NCBI GenBank assembly: GCA_027493935.1
Contig: JAOSJV010000001.1
Location: 1,860,001 to 1,924,000, forward strand
Length of the DNA: 64,000 nucleotides
DNA from: Burkholderiales bacterium
GTDB lineage: Bacteria; Pseudomonadota; Gammaproteobacteria; Burkholderiales; SG8-39
Direction: 5' to 3'
Under the pieces are notes generated by a model. That model saw nothing but the letters and a program-made list of their open reading frames with translations. It ran no database searches and was not told the origin of the DNA. Positions 37,583 through 46,691 of the stretch are shown here, one piece after another; positions within the stretch are counted from its first letter, which is position 1; each line of letters opens with the position of its first letter. The translations under genes and the position numbers were made by a program.

Positions 37583-38943
37583 CTAGCCGCGCAGGGGCGC
37601 CAGCAGCGCTTCGACCGCCTGGGCGATTGCCAGTGTCCGCGAATCGGTGCCGCCGAGGCCGGAGACCATCAGGCCTGCCGGTGCGTCCCCGGCGCGGTGG
37701 CACGGCACGGATGCGGCGCAGCCGTCCAGGAAGTTGACGACCGCGGGATTGCGAAGCATGAGCAAGTTGGCGCGAGCGTATGCGTCATCGTCCTCGAGCT
37801 CGGCGATGGTTGGCGCGATGTGCGGGACGGTAGGCATGATGAGCGCGTCGAAGAGCGCGCACTGAGCAGTTACCCGCTCGATGAAGTCGGTCCGCGCGAT
37901 GCAGAGCGTGATGTAGTCCGACGCGTCCTGCTCGGCACCTTTCTCGATCCGCATCCGCACGCGCGGGTCGTAATCCGGGGCGCGTGCGGCGAGCAGACTT
38001 CGGTGCCATGCGAACGCTTCGGCGGCGACCAGTCCGCCTTTGGCGTTGAGCGCCGGCAGGTCGAGCAGTTCCGGCAAAGGAAGATCGCTCACGCGCGCGC
38101 CTGCGGCCGACAGCATACCGGTCGCGCGTGCGAAGTCGCGCGCGACCGAGGCGTCCATGTCCTCCAGAACCAGTGACTGCGGCACGGCGAACCGCAGCCC
38201 GGCAAGCGGGAACGGTTGCGGCGCGAGCGGCCGCTCGCCGGCGGCGATCGCGTCGATCACCGCGCAGCATGAGATCGTTGGGGCGATGCTACCGACCGAG
38301 TCGAGGGTCGGCGACAGCGGCAGCACGCCGGCCCGGGGAACCCGGCGCGCCGTGGGCTTGAACCCCGCCAGGCCCGTTAGGGCGGCCGGAATCCGGCACG
38401 ATCCGCCGGTGTCGGTGCCGAGGCCGGCGGCCGCCATTGCGTCGGCGACCGACACCGCGGCGCCGGAGGAGGAACCGCCGGGGATGCGACCCGATGCGCG
38501 ATCGAAAGGATTGCGCGGGGGTGCCGTAATGGGGATTCAAGCCAAGCCCAGAGTAAGCGAACTCGGTCATGTTGGTTCGCCCGACGATGATCAGGCCGGC
38601 GGCGCGCAGCCGGGCGATCACCGGCGCATCGGCGGCGGCAGGCGCGGCCTGGGCGAGCACTCGAGAACCGGCGCGGGTCGGCTCTCCGGCGACATCGAAC
38701 AGGTCCTTGACCGAAATCGGGATGCCGGCGAATGGCGAAGGGGGCGACGCCGAGGCGGCGAGCGTGGTCGATCGCATCGGCCGCGGCGAGCGCGCGCTCG
38801 CGGCTCACTGAAACAAACGCAGTCGCGCCTTCGCCCGAGGGATCTTCGATCCGGGCGAGGCAGTCCTCGACCAGGCCGCGACTGCTGACGCGCCGAGACG
38901 CGAGCTCGGCGGCGAGAGTCGTCAGCGAGCGTGGCCCGGACAT
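37583..38943 (-). CDS. Amidase signature-family hydrolase (frameshifted twice)
   Basis: The enzyme of about 452 residues has the Ser-Ser-Lys amidase triad: lysine in GIPISVKDLFD, the serine motif PGGSSSGAAVSVADA and the nucleophile region GTDTGGSCRIPAALTG. It starts at 38943 (MSGPRSLTTLAAELASRRVS). The frame breaks at about 38735-38746 beside a G-run and again at 38513-38521; the remainder to 37583 is open. It is encoded back to back with the thioesterase gene and convergent with the GntR gene. Conversion of an aromatic or heteroaromatic amide into the acid used by the nearby ligase is an attractive role; other amidase substrates are possible. Confidence 0.82.
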
Positions 38944-39070
38944 GAAGCGGCGGCCAGCCTACGCCGGCAAGACGCCGGCGCGCAGCCGATCGGTGTGCGG
39001 CGGAAGACGTTCGTCATGTCGGGGTATCACCGTCCGGTCGATGGGGCGACAGAAACCCCCTGCCGGGCAC

Positions 39071-39110
39071 GTGTCAGAATAGCACAAATCGTGGTAAAAT
39101 ATCTCTAGTG
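39071..39110 (+). promoter_or_regulatory. Promoter B with AAATATC motif
   Basis: GTGTCA (39071-39076), a 17-base spacer and TAAAAT (39094-39099) form a plausible plus-strand promoter for the thioesterase/Liv operon. The -10 is embedded in ATCGTGGTAAAATATCTC. This agrees at 14 of 16 positions with the site at 56.68 kb read on the minus strand (ATGGTCGTAAAATATC). The divergent amidase gene starts 130 bases away and could share control. Confidence 0.55.
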
Positions 39111-39132
39111 CATCACGAGGCAGGGGGATACT

Positions 39133-39625
39133 GTGGAATTCGAAGCGCCGATCTCGCGCTGGCGCGAGCGCGTCTTGCCCGAGTGGCTCGACTACAACGG
39201 CCACATGAACGTGGCGTACTTCGTCCTGATCTTCGACCACGGCACCGACGCGTTCTACCCGCTCGTCGGTCTCGGCAAGCCCTACCGCCAGCGCACCGGA
39301 AAATCGACCTTCGCGGTCGAGTCGCACGTTACCTATCAGAAGGAGCTGAGCGTCAACGAGGAGGTGAAAGTCACCACGCAGCTGCTCGGCTTCGACGACA
39401 AGAGGATCCACTATTTCCACACCATGTGGCATGCCGAGAAAGGGGTGCAGATGGCGACGCTCGAGCAGCTCGCATTGCACGTCGATCTGACCACGCGCCG
39501 GGTCGAGCCGATGCCAGAGGAGTCGCGCCAGCTGTTGGAGCAGATGTGGCGCAGCCATTCGGGCCTGCCGCGTCCGGAAGGAGGTCGGCAGCGTGATGGC
39601 GGTACGTTCGAAGCGGCCGGCCTGA
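39133..39625 (+). CDS. Acyl-CoA thioesterase, hotdog fold (frameshifted near the C-terminus)
   Basis: This hotdog-fold thioesterase of the 4HBT/FadM type begins from the GTG at 39133 with PISRWRERVLPEWLDYNGHM, a typical opening whose D-NGHMN motif contributes the active site, followed by ESHVTYQKELSVNEEVKV. After LPRPE an extra G at 39576-39581 shifts the frame; removing it gives EVGSVMAVRSKRPA and a stop at 39625, a normal family C-terminus at about 163 residues. Unshifted, the frame would run to 39726 and overlap the next gene. It leads the second Liv operon. It may hydrolyse a CoA-ester product, as HmfE does in furan pathways, or rescue dead-end esters. Confidence 0.82.
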
Positions 39626-39695
39626 GGCGGGTGCGCCGCCGCGCCTTCCGAGGTGCGGCTGACAGTGGTCGCGACATCGTCGCTCCGGAAGCCGC

Positions 39696-40569
39696 GTGCT
39701 CGCACAGCAATTGGTCAACGGCCTGATGTTGGGTGGCGTCTACGCCCTCGTTGCGGTCGCGTTCACCTTCATGATCGGGATCCTCAACTTCCTCAACTTC
39801 AGCCTGCCGGGGATCTTCATGCTGGCAGGGATGGCGGTGTGGGCGATGCTCAAGGGCGGAATCGCGCTTCCGTTCGCGATCGCGGCGGCGCTGATCGGCG
39901 CGGCCATCCTCGCGCTGATCGTGGAGCGGCTCATCTGGCGGCCGACCAGCCAAGGCAGCCACTACGTGCCGCTGGTGGGATCGATGGCATTTTTGATCTT
40001 GTTCGAGAACCTGGCGCTGATCGCCTGGGGCTCGGACCTGCAGCGGGTCGAACTGCCGTTCGCCAGCGTCAGCGTGGCGCCTCGGCGGCGTCATCATCGG
40101 CGTGCCCCAGGTGATCGGGCTCGTCGCTGCGGTCGCCGCAGTATGGGCGCTGGCGCTGGTGCTGAAGCGCACCCGGATCGGTCGCGGCGTGCGCACCATC
40201 GCCGAGGACGTCGAGACCGCCGCCATGCTCGGCATCCCCGTGCGCAGCGTGGTCCACGTAGTGTTCGTGATCGGCGGGGCGTTCGCCGCGTTCGCCGGAG
40301 CGATGTTCGCGTTGAACTATCAGCAGGTAAGCCCGTTCATGGGCGAGGAGGTTGCCCTGAAGGGCATCTCCGCAATGGTGATCGGCGGCATGGGGAACAT
40401 CTGGGGCGCGATCGCCGGCGGCCTGCTGATCGGCGTGGTCGAGACCGCGGCGATCCACTGGTTCGGCGCCCGTGCGGTGGATATCTGGGTGTACGGCCTG
40501 CTGCTGGCGATCCTCTTCGTGCGCCCGACCGGGCTGTTCGGCGGCAACGCGTCGCGCGCGCGGGTCTGA
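39696..40569 (+). CDS. Liv-type ABC transporter permease (LivH), frameshifted
   Basis: The start GTG at 39696 opens LAQQLVNGLMLGGVYALVAV and NFLNFSLPGIFMLAGM, a LivH N-terminus. One base is missing near 40080-40084, after which GVPQVIGLVAAVAAVWALAL and EEVALKGISAMVIGGMGNIW continue in another frame to 40569. Restored length is about 290 residues with eight helices. It belongs with the next three genes and the binding protein at 42973 as a complete second importer. Confidence 0.86.
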
Positions 40570-40570
40570 C

Positions 40571-41419
40571 GTGAGCGGCTACCTGGAGGGTGTGCTGGTC
40601 CTGCTGGCGATCAACGCCATCCTGGCCTACGCTGCGTTCCTGCCGATCGTCGCGGGTCAGCTGAACCTCGGCATCGCTGGATTCGTCGCGGCAGGTGCCT
40701 ATTTCTCCGCCTATCTGAGCAATGAGTTCGGTGTCCCGCCGACGGTCGCGGCACTCGCGGCCGCGGTGTTCGCCGGGCTGATCGGGCTGATCGTGTCGTT
40801 TCCGCTGCTGCGCACCCGCGGCATCTATCTGGCACTGGCCACGTTCGCTTTCGGGCAGGTCGTCCAGGCGACCATTCTCAACCTGAACGTGGTGGGTGGA
40901 GCGGCGGGCTACCCGGTGCGGGAGTTCGTCGGCTTCGGCGTGATCGGTGCATTCGCGCTAGCGGTCGTCGCCGCGGTATACCTGCTGTTCAGCACGCGCT
41001 TCGGCATCAGCATCACCGCAGTGAGCGACGACGAGACGGCTGCCGATCTGATGGGGCTGTCGGTGCGCGGCCTCCAGACCGCCGCGTTCACCATCGGCGC
41101 AGCCATCGCCGGCCTGGCCGGGGCGCTCTACGCGCACCATTTCAGCTACATCGAGGCGCAGAACTACACGGTTCTCTTCAGCATATACATCGTGCTCTAC
41201 GTCCTGCTCGGCGGAACGCAGACCATCTTCGGGCCTCTGCTGGGCGCGGCTGTATTCACGCTGCTGCCGGAGTTTCTGCGAGGCAGCGCCGAGTGGCGCT
41301 ATGTGATCTTCGCATGCCTCATCCTAGCGCTGATGGCGTGGCGGCCGCAGGGCGCCGTGACGGTCGATCTGGTGCGCCGGCTGCTGCGGAATCGGCGGCC
41401 GGAGGGTGAACGCGCATGA
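40571..41419 (+). CDS. Liv-type ABC transporter permease (LivM)
   Basis: This 282-residue inner-membrane permease is read intact. Landmarks are FLPIVAGQLNLGIAGFVAAG, RTRGIYLALATFAFGQVVQA and VLLGGTQTIFGPLLGAAVF (the cytoplasmic coupling loop). The GTG start at 40571 follows the livH stop by one base, and the end overlaps the livG start (ATGA). It pairs with the preceding LivH. Confidence 0.92.
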   Translation: MSGYLEGVLVLLAINAILAYAAFLPIVAGQLNLGIAGFVAAGAYFSAYLSNEFGVPPTVAALAAAVFAGLIGLIVSFPLLRTRGIYLALATFAFGQVVQATILNLNVVGGAAGYPVREFVGFGVIGAFALAVVAAVYLLFSTRFGISITAVSDDETAADLMGLSVRGLQTAAFTIGAAIAGLAGALYAHHFSYIEAQNYTVLFSIYIVLYVLLGGTQTIFGPLLGAAVFTLLPEFLRGSAEWRYVIFACLILALMAWRPQGAVTVDLVRRLLRNRRPEGERA

Positions 41420-42204
41420 GCAGCGCGCGGCCCATGCTGGCGCTTGACGACGTCAGCAAGCGTTTCGGCGGGCTCAAGGTCATTGACGGCCTCTCGTTCG
41501 AAGTCGCAGCCTCGGAGCGGGTTGCCCTGATTGGACCGAACGGCGCGGGCAAGACCACTGCATTCAACCTGATCACCGGTGCATATCCGGTCGATTCGGG
41601 CCGTGTCCTGCTCGACGGCATCGACATCACCGCACTGCCAGCGCGCAAGCGCATCCGCCACGGTCTCGCGCGCACCTTCCAGAACATCCGGCTGATGGCG
41701 CACCTGAGTGTGATCGAGAACGTGATGATCACGCAGGCGACGCACTCAGGCGCATTCACGGCCATGCTGCAGCCGGTCAACCTGTGGCGCGAGAACCGGT
41801 GGCGGCGCGAGGCGCTCGACGTGCTGGCCGCGGCCGGGCTCGGGCGCTACGCGGACGAGCCGACCGGAGCCCTTCCGTATGGAATCCAGAAACAGGTCGA
41901 ACTGGTGCGTGCCCTATTGGCGAAACCGCGCGTGCTACTGCTCGACGAGCCAGCCGCGGGTCTGAATCCGGCCGAAACCGACGCGCTGCGCGAGCGCCTC
42001 GAGATGGTGTCCCGGTCGGGTATTGCGATCGTCGTGGTGGAGCATGATATGCACTTCATCGGCGCGTTCTGCCGGCGCGTGATCGTGCTCAACTTCGGCT
42101 GCAAGATCGCCGAGTGTGCTACGGGCGAGGTGCACGCCCATCCGCGAGTGCGCGAGGCGTATCTCGGCAGTGAATCCGAAGCGTTCGATGTCGAAGCTGC
42201 TTGA
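41416..42204 (+). CDS. Liv-type ABC transporter ATP-binding protein (LivG)
   Basis: The 262-residue ATPase has Walker A GPNGAGKT near residue 43, FQNIRLMAHLSVIENVMI, a degenerate signature LPYGIQKQVELVRALL, Walker B VLLLDEPAAGLNP and the H-loop EHDMHFI. The extra helical segment after ENVMI is typical of LivG. The start overlaps livM by four bases and the end overlaps livF by 17. It is intact. Confidence 0.92.
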   Translation: MSSARPMLALDDVSKRFGGLKVIDGLSFEVAASERVALIGPNGAGKTTAFNLITGAYPVDSGRVLLDGIDITALPARKRIRHGLARTFQNIRLMAHLSVIENVMITQATHSGAFTAMLQPVNLWRENRWRREALDVLAAAGLGRYADEPTGALPYGIQKQVELVRALLAKPRVLLLDEPAAGLNPAETDALRERLEMVSRSGIAIVVVEHDMHFIGAFCRRVIVLNFGCKIAECATGEVHAHPRVREAYLGSESEAFDVEAA

Positions 42205-42918
42205 GGTCCACGGACTGTCGGTACGCTACGGCAGCGTGCAGGCGGTGCGCGAGGCCAGCATCGCGGTGGGGGTAGGAGAGGTTGTGGCCGTGCTCGGCGC
42301 CAATGGCGCCGGCAAGAGCTCGCTGCTCAAGGGCATCATGGGGCTGGTCCCTGCCGCGGGCGGGGTACGGCTCGACGGCGCCGCCGCGGAGCGCTGGCCG
42401 CCGCACCGGCGGCTCCAGGGCGGCGCGGTGCTGGTGCCGGAGGGCGTCGCATCGTTATGACGCTGTCGGTCGAGGAGAACCTGCTGATGGGCGCGTACCT
42501 GCGGCGCGATCGCGACGCGGTGCGGACCGAAATCGCGGCCGTGTTCGAGCGCTTCCCCAACCTGCATGCCCGCCGCCACCTGCCCGCAGCGGTGCTCTCG
42601 GGCGGCGAGCAGCAGATGCTCGCCATCGGAAGAGGCCTGCTCGCTCGCCCGCGCCTGATGCTGCTCGACGAGCCGTCGCTCGGGCTGTCGCCGCTGCTCG
42701 TGCAGCAGCTGTTTCGCCTGCTCGGCGAGCTCAACCGCGGCGGTCTCGCGCTGCTGCTGGTGGAGCAGAACACGCGCAAGGCGCTGGCGCTCGCCACCCG
42801 CGCCTACGTGATGGAGTTGGGCCGGATCGTCGCTCAGGGCACCCCGCGCGAGCTGCTTGCCGACGAGGCGCTCGGCGACGCCTATCTCGGGCGTGCCGGT
42901 GCGAGCGCGCAGAATTGA
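42188..42918 (+). CDS. Liv-type ABC transporter ATP-binding protein (LivF), frameshifted
   Basis: From the ATG at 42188 the first half reads LLEVHGLSVRYGSVQAVREA with Walker A GANGAGKS. Near 42444 one base is missing in VPEGRRIV, producing a premature TGA; the second half resumes as MTLSVEENLLMGAYLRRD with LSGGEQQMLAIGRGLL, LMLLDEPSLGLSP and VEQNTRKAL. Restored length is about 243 residues. Two separate proteins would not make a working ATPase, so one gene with an indel is the sensible reading. Confidence 0.87.
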
Positions 42919-42972
42919 GTCGTGCATTCTTTGCCGTCCAACGGGGGCGGTCAACCAAGGAGGAGTGGAGCG

Positions 42973-44182
42973 ATGCGTGATCGAGTCAAGTTGCGTAATC
43001 GGCCGAGTGGCTGGATCCTGGCCTTCGTCGTGGCCGTAGCGGTGAGCGTCGGGTCGGAGCCTACTTTCGCCCAGCAGGAACTCGTGCTCGGATTCCTGGC
43101 GGCCGAGACCGGGCCCTTCGTCAGCCTGTCGCGTCCGAACGAGATCGCCGTGCGGATGGCGATCGAAGACGTAAACGCCGCGGGCGGCGTCAACGGCAAG
43201 CCTGTGCGCTATATCGCGTTCGATACCGCTGGCCAACCGGGGCAGACGGTGGTCGGTCTGCGCAAGCTCGCCGAGGACGACCGCGTGCTCGCGATCATCG
43301 GACCGTTCAGCTCGGGTCAGGTACAGGTGGCCGCGCCGGCTGCCGAGCGGGCTGGCGTCGTCATCATGGCGATGGCGTCCTCGGCACCGAAACTGGTGGC
43401 GAAGTTCAACTACGCCTTCCGCAATACCTCGGACGAGGGCTACATGTTCGAGCGGGTGATGCGTTCGCTGAAGGCGAAGGGGGCGCCGGCCGGAAGCGCG
43501 GCGGTCGCCTACGCCAACGACGACACGGTCTCGCGTGCGATGGGCGAGAAGGTGCTCCCGGCGGTGCTCGGGAAGGCGGGCGTGCCGATCAAGGCGACGG
43601 TCGACTTCAAGCTCGCAGCATTTGATCTCTCCGCGCAGGTGTCGCAGCTCAAAGCCAACCCCACCGATCTCGTCGCGGTTGGCGCGCCGCCGGAGGCGGC
43701 GATCAAGTTGGCGCAGGAGATGCGCCGCCAAGGGCACGGCGGGCGTATCGTTGCCGGCTCGACCATCAACGATCCCGAGCTGCCGTCGCGCATGGGCAAA
43801 GGACGGCAACGGCACGACGCTGCCCTCGACCTTCTTCGCCGGCCTGAACGAGCGCACGCGTAAGTTCGACGCCGAGTTCACCAAGCGTGCGAAGGCGGCG
43901 AACCTCGATCGCTCGACGGCCTCGATGTTCGACGCCGCCACTTACGACATCGTCATGTATTACGCGTGGGCGATGCGCGAGGCCAAGGTGACCGGTGCGG
44001 CCGACAAGCTGGCGCAGGAGCGCACCGCGATCCGCGACGCGCTCAGGCGGATGCGCGACTTCCCGGCCCTCGAGGGTTCGATCTCGTTCGGCGCGGATAA
44101 CGATGCGCTCAAGCCGATCTATGTGCTCGAGATGCAGGATGGAAGATGGAATCTTCTCGGTACGCATCCGGCGGAGAAGTGA
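42973..44182 (+). CDS. Liv-type ABC transporter substrate-binding protein (frameshifted)
   Basis: The protein has a Sec signal (GWILAFVVAVAVSVGSEPTF, cleaved near FAQQ) and the mature start LVLGFLAAETGPFVSLSRPN. It is strongly similar to the orphan binding protein at 24.3-25.5 kb across its full length. An extra A in the run at 43798-43800 shifts the frame after PSRMGK; GNGTTLPSTFFAGLNERTRK continues to 44182. Restored length is about 402 residues. The ATG at 42973 has AAGGAGG upstream. It overlaps the DUF2848 gene by four bases and completes the second Liv importer. Confidence 0.88.
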
Positions 44183-44901
44183 GCGCGGACGCCGGTGCCG
44201 TCGCGATACTGGACGGCTTGACCCTCACCCAGGGCGCGCACGGCGCCGAGCGCGCCGTGCGCGCGCAAGTCTCTCGGCTGGTGATCGCGGGTTGGACCGG
44301 CCGGGACGCCGCAGCGGTGGAGAAGCATATCGCGGAGCTCGAAGCGATCGGCGTGCCACGCCCTAGCCGCACGCCGATCTTCTACCGCGTCAGCGCGGGG
44401 CTGCTCACCGTTGCACCGGCGATCCAGGTGGTCGGCGATGAATCGAGCGGCGAAGTCGAGTTCGTCCTGCTCGACCTCGGTGGCGAGCTGTGCGTCGGTC
44501 TCGGTTCGGACCATACTGACCGCAAGCTGGAGGCGGTCGACGTCACGCTGTCGAAGCAGCTGTGCGCCAAGCCGATCGCGCCTGCGGTATGGCGCTACGA
44601 CGACGTCGCTCCCCACTGGGACCGCCTGGTGCTGCGCTCTTGGATTGCGGTCGGCGCCGAGCGGCGCCTCTACCAGGAGGGGGCCGTGAGCGCGATGCGC
44701 CATCCGGAGGAGCTGATGCGTATGTACTGCGGCGGTGCTTCGCGGCTGGCGCCCGGCTGTGCGATGTTCTGCGGCACTCTGGCGGTGCGCGGCGCCATCG
44801 AGCCGGCAGCGGCTGCGTTCGAGATGGAGCTCACCGACCCGGTGCTCGGGCGTCGCATCGCCCACCGGTATCGGATCGAGCGCCTGCCGATCGAGAAGTA
44901 G
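44179..44901 (+). CDS. DUF2848-domain protein
   Basis: The 240-residue cytoplasmic protein matches the DUF2848 family over its length: RTPIFYRVSAGLLTVAP, VLLDLGGELCVGLGSDHTDR and KLEAVDVTLSKQLCAKPIA, with VWRYDDVAPHWDRLVLRSW near the middle. The GSDHTDR segment and several acidic residues look like a metal or catalytic site, and an overall resemblance to fumarylacetoacetate hydrolase-type enzymes is possible. The GTG start overlaps the binding-protein stop. Placement at the end of an importer operon suggests a hydrolase or lyase acting early on the imported compound; the reaction is unknown. Confidence 0.78.
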   Translation: MSADAGAVAILDGLTLTQGAHGAERAVRAQVSRLVIAGWTGRDAAAVEKHIAELEAIGVPRPSRTPIFYRVSAGLLTVAPAIQVVGDESSGEVEFVLLDLGGELCVGLGSDHTDRKLEAVDVTLSKQLCAKPIAPAVWRYDDVAPHWDRLVLRSWIAVGAERRLYQEGAVSAMRHPEELMRMYCGGASRLAPGCAMFCGTLAVRGAIEPAAAAFEMELTDPVLGRRIAHRYRIERLPIEK

Positions 44902-44994
44902 CTCGCCGACGGTGCGCGCGTCGAGCGCGAGCGCCCCGGCCGGGGCGCGTGCGGCGCCGTCTTGAGCGCACCTCACGGAATTCGAGGAATCCGC

Positions 44995-45040
44995 TTGACA
45001 GCTCGGCGGCAACTCGTAACATAGCTGTGAAATATCTGTA
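44995..45040 (+). promoter_or_regulatory. Promoter C with downstream AAATATC motif
   Basis: A perfect TTGACA (44995-45000), 16-base spacer and TAACAT (45017-45022) precede the TRAP/UbiD2 operon. The motif GCTGTGAAATATCTGTAG lies at 45024-45040, where transcription should begin. It is therefore not simply a -10 element, which supports an operator role for the shared AAATATC core. The spacer 44902-45121 holds no gene. Confidence 0.62.
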
Positions 45041-45121
45041 GTCGACTTCAAGTTTCGGTGGCTGGCCGGTGGTGTGCGCCCGGTCGGTCTGCCGGTTGTG
45101 AACACACCTCTCGGAGGGCCC

Positions 45122-46142
45122 ATGAGACCTCTTGCTGCCGCTTGAAATCCACTCGCCGCGCGATCGCTCCGGCATGCTTGCCGCCGGCACCTCCGCCGTA
45201 TGGGCGCAAGGCGCTCCGGCGGTGATGAAAATCGGGACGGCGACCCTGAACGACAGCCAGCACGAGTGGATGAAGATCTACGCCGGTCTGGTCGAGAAGG
45301 AGACTGCGGGGCGGATCAAGGTCGAGCTGTACCCGGCGAGCCAGCTCGGCGCCATTCCGCGCATGATCGAGGGCACCCAGTTCGGTTCGATCCAGGCGTA
45401 CGTGGGACCGCCGGAGTTCCTCGCCGGTGTCGACTCGCGCTACGAAGTGCTGAGCGCACCGGGCCTGTTCAAGGACATGGCCCACGCCAACCGCGTGCTG
45501 CAGGATCCGGAGTTCGGCGCCGCATTCCTCGCGCTCGGCGCGAACAAGGGGCTGCGCGGCGTCGGCCTGTTCCTGTCCGGGCCGACCGTATTCGCAATGC
45601 GCGCACCGGTGCAGCGGCTCGCTGACTTCGAGGGCAAGAAGATCCGCGTGCTGGCCGCTGCGCTGCAGATGGAGCAAATCAGGAAGCTCAAGGCGACGCC
45701 GGTGCCGATGTCGCTCGGCGAAGTGATGCCGGCGCTGCAGCAGGGCGCGCTGGACGGCGTGATGAGTTCGACGCCGGTGCTTACCGCGCTGCGCTTCTAC
45801 GATGCCGCCAAGTATCTTTACGAATCGGACCATGCGATCGTCAGCGTGATCACGGTGATCAGCAAGGACTGGCACGACAAGCTTCCGGCCGACCTGCGGA
45901 AGGTGGTGGTGGATGCCGGTCCGCGGGCCAGCCGTGAGGTGTTTCAATGGTCGGTCGATTTCGTCGCGCGCCAGCGCGAGGCGTGGCGCAAGGCGGGCGG
46001 CGAGGTCGCGGCGCCGAGTGCCGCCGAGCGTACACAGCTCACGGTGCTGATGGCACCGATCGGCACCGGGGTGTCCGCGCGTAAGGCGGACGAGAAGGCG
46101 CTGTTCGAGCTGCTGCAGCGGGTCGCCAGACGGCACGAGTAG
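45122..46142 (+). CDS. TRAP transporter substrate-binding protein (DctP family), N-terminus frameshifted
   Basis: The mature part (VMKIGTATLNDSQHEWMKIY, then ELYPASQLGAIPRMIEGTQF and MRAPVQRLADFEGKKIRVL) is a DctP-type periplasmic protein, the last motif carrying the conserved carboxylate-binding arginine. The strong GGAGGG followed by ATG at 45122 gives MRPLAAA and then a stop. Pieces of a signal peptide (LKSTRRAIAPA and MLAAGTSAVWAQ) lie in two other frames, so one or two indels between about 45140 and 45175 are likely. An ATG at 45174 gives a product without a full signal. It heads an operon with its two membrane subunits. Confidence 0.85.
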
Positions 46143-46168
46143 CCGCACGCCGCGCCGGGACGAACCTC

Positions 46169-46678
46169 GTGACTCGAAGCACCGTGCGCAGCGCCGGTGA
46201 TGCGATCGCGCGGTCGCTGCGTGCGGTCGCCGCCGCGTTCCTAGTCGTCATCGTCGCGCTGGACGTAGCAAACGTATTCGGGCGGTACCTGCTGTCGGCG
46301 CCGATCAGCTGGGCGGAGGAGGTGATGCTGTTCTTGATGATCGGCGCGGTTTTCGTGATGCTCGCACCGGTGAGCTGGGACGGCGCCCACGTGCGCATGG
46401 ACATCCTGGTGCGGTCGCTGCCCGGCGCTGTCCGGCGCGTCGTCGAGGTGCTCGCCGATCTAGTGAGCTTCTCGGTCACCGCGCTGCTCGCGTATGCGTC
46501 GGTACCGGTGATCGTGAAGCTCGTCGAGTTCGAGCAGCGCAGTCACGCCACCGGGTTGCCGATGGCGCTGCCGCAAGGCAGCGTGCCGCTTGGGCTGGGG
46601 CTAGCGGCGCTCGCACTGGCAGCGCGCAGGCTGAGCGGCAGGGCGGCGGCCGCCGACGGCAAGCACGGGCTATTATAG
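46169..46678 (+). CDS. TRAP transporter small permease (DctQ family)
   Basis: This 169-residue membrane protein has four predicted helices. The family signature covers NVFGRYLLSAPISWAEEVML and VSWDGAHVRMDILVRSLPG. The GTG start at 46169 is 27 bases after the binding-protein gene, and the large permease follows 14 bases on. It couples the binding protein to the DctM subunit for sodium- or proton-driven uptake of a carboxylate. Confidence 0.9.
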   Translation: MTRSTVRSAGDAIARSLRAVAAAFLVVIVALDVANVFGRYLLSAPISWAEEVMLFLMIGAVFVMLAPVSWDGAHVRMDILVRSLPGAVRRVVEVLADLVSFSVTALLAYASVPVIVKLVEFEQRSHATGLPMALPQGSVPLGLGLAALALAARRLSGRAAAADGKHGLL

Positions 46679-46691
46679 TGAGCCGCGCGCA

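Noticed and set aside
39133..39726. Thioesterase extending to 39726 and overlapping LivH
   Set aside because: After residue 149 the uncorrected frame is arginine-rich with no homology. Removing one G near 39580 gives a normal C-terminus and a stop at 39625.
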